This document shows positions 63,820-64,000 of a stretch of 64,000 nt of DNA, in pieces; within the stretch, counting starts at the first letter, position 1; every line of letters starts with the position of its first letter. A program made the translations under genes and the position numbers. The DNA lies in contig NZ_PIQF01000003.1 in assembly GCF_003987275.1 (NCBI RefSeq), positions 1 through 64,000 of the forward strand, read 5' to 3'. The notes under the pieces were generated by a model, which was not told the DNA's origin, made no database searches, and saw only the letters and a program-made list of their open reading frames with translations. The stretch is from Idiomarina seosinensis (GTDB lineage Bacteria > Pseudomonadota > Gammaproteobacteria > Enterobacterales > Alteromonadaceae).

Positions 63820-64000
63820 ATGTCAGATCGTCGTTATCTCGCTAATGCTATTCGTGCTCTAAGTATGGATGCGGTACAACAAGCTAAGTCCGGCCACCCC
63901 GGAGCACCAATGGGAATGGCAGATATTGCTGAAGTTCTCTGGCGAGACCACTTAAAGCACAACCCCAATAATCCAAACTGGGCCGATCGTGACCGTTTTG
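63820..64000 (+). CDS. tkt: Transketolase, N-terminal part (cut by the window end)
   Basis: Sixty codons of a TPP-dependent transketolase of the pentose-phosphate pathway. The N-terminal sequence ([19 protein letters not shown], then [19 protein letters not shown] with the catalytic H of SGHPG) is typical. The gene continues beyond the window. It starts right after the hairpin described above. The metK-tkt order is common in Alteromonadales. Confidence 0.95.
   Translation, partial: MSDRRYLANAIRALSMDAVQQAKSGHPGAPMGMADIAEVLWRDHLKHNPNNPNWADRDRF

Noticed and set aside
1-64000. Prophage, transposon, CRISPR array or defence island
   Set aside because: No integrase, transposase, direct repeat array, phage structural gene or defence motif is visible; the genes are conserved housekeeping and envelope genes in typical order.

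Overview
The window looks like chromosomal DNA from a marine gammaproteobacterium of the order Alteromonadales, most likely Idiomarinaceae. This is inferred from gene order, protein similarity recalled from memory, and moderate GC, not from a search. Nearly all of it is tightly packed housekeeping sequence with four-base gene overlaps. I see no prophage, insertion sequence, CRISPR array, tRNA gene or classical genomic island.

Layout. (1) 1-385: 3' end of a 23S rRNA gene, a 5S rRNA gene and the rrn terminator, followed by about 300 bp of hairpin-rich DNA without a convincing gene. (2) 692-8088: a TonB-dependent receptor, a small membrane protein, a PCuAC copper chaperone, a DUF2333 protein, an outer-membrane beta-barrel protein and a REC-DUF3369-GGDEF-EAL response regulator. 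(3) 8099-12120, minus strand: a DUF3299 protein plus a MacB/FtsX-like ABC exporter, then ppa and fbp. (4) 12258-18319, plus strand: mpl, ubiX, a YadGH-type ABC-2 transporter, a divergent TrmB-like methyltransferase and panP, converging on panC-panB-folK-pcnB-gluQ-dksA-sfsA. (5) 24220-30282: pepB, hrpB, mrcB. (6) 30268-34819, minus strand: hemL, pyrB, hemJ and a CLC chloride-transport protein. (7) 34914-41295: DUF6776 gene, erpA, pepQ; anmK and an M23 peptidase on the minus strand; tyrS. (8) 41361-49989, minus strand: a chemoreceptor and the classical lptD-surA-pdxA-rsmA-apaG-apaH cluster. (9) 50118-58320: amgK-murU-djlA, then a DUF3530 gene, rluA and rapA on the minus strand, then a PIN-PhoH gene. 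(10) 58322-64000: a transglutaminase-like protein with a small partner, rsmE-gshB-algH-ruvX, metK, and the start of tkt.

How the genes fit together. The envelope theme is strong: peptidoglycan synthesis (mrcB), hydrolysis (M23) and recycling (mpl, anmK, amgK, murU), LPS export (lptD) and outer-membrane folding (surA). A complete pantothenate branch is present without panD, because panP can supply beta-alanine next to panBC. Stringent-response, RNA and ribosome functions (dksA, rapA, pcnB, rluA, rsmA, rsmE) and cofactor pathways (hemL, hemJ, pdxA, folK, ubiX, erpA) fill most of the rest.

The most interesting leads are regulatory or mechanistic, not a clearly new system: a terminator-like hairpin upstream of tkt that contains the tkt ribosome-binding site; a probable MetJ operator before metK; a probable non-AUG (ATT/ATC) start for pcnB; a CLC protein whose internal proton-gate glutamate is valine; a degenerate GGDEF site fused to an intact EAL domain; a histidine-rich loop in an ABC permease linked to a DUF3299 gene; and a structured element behind the rRNA operon.
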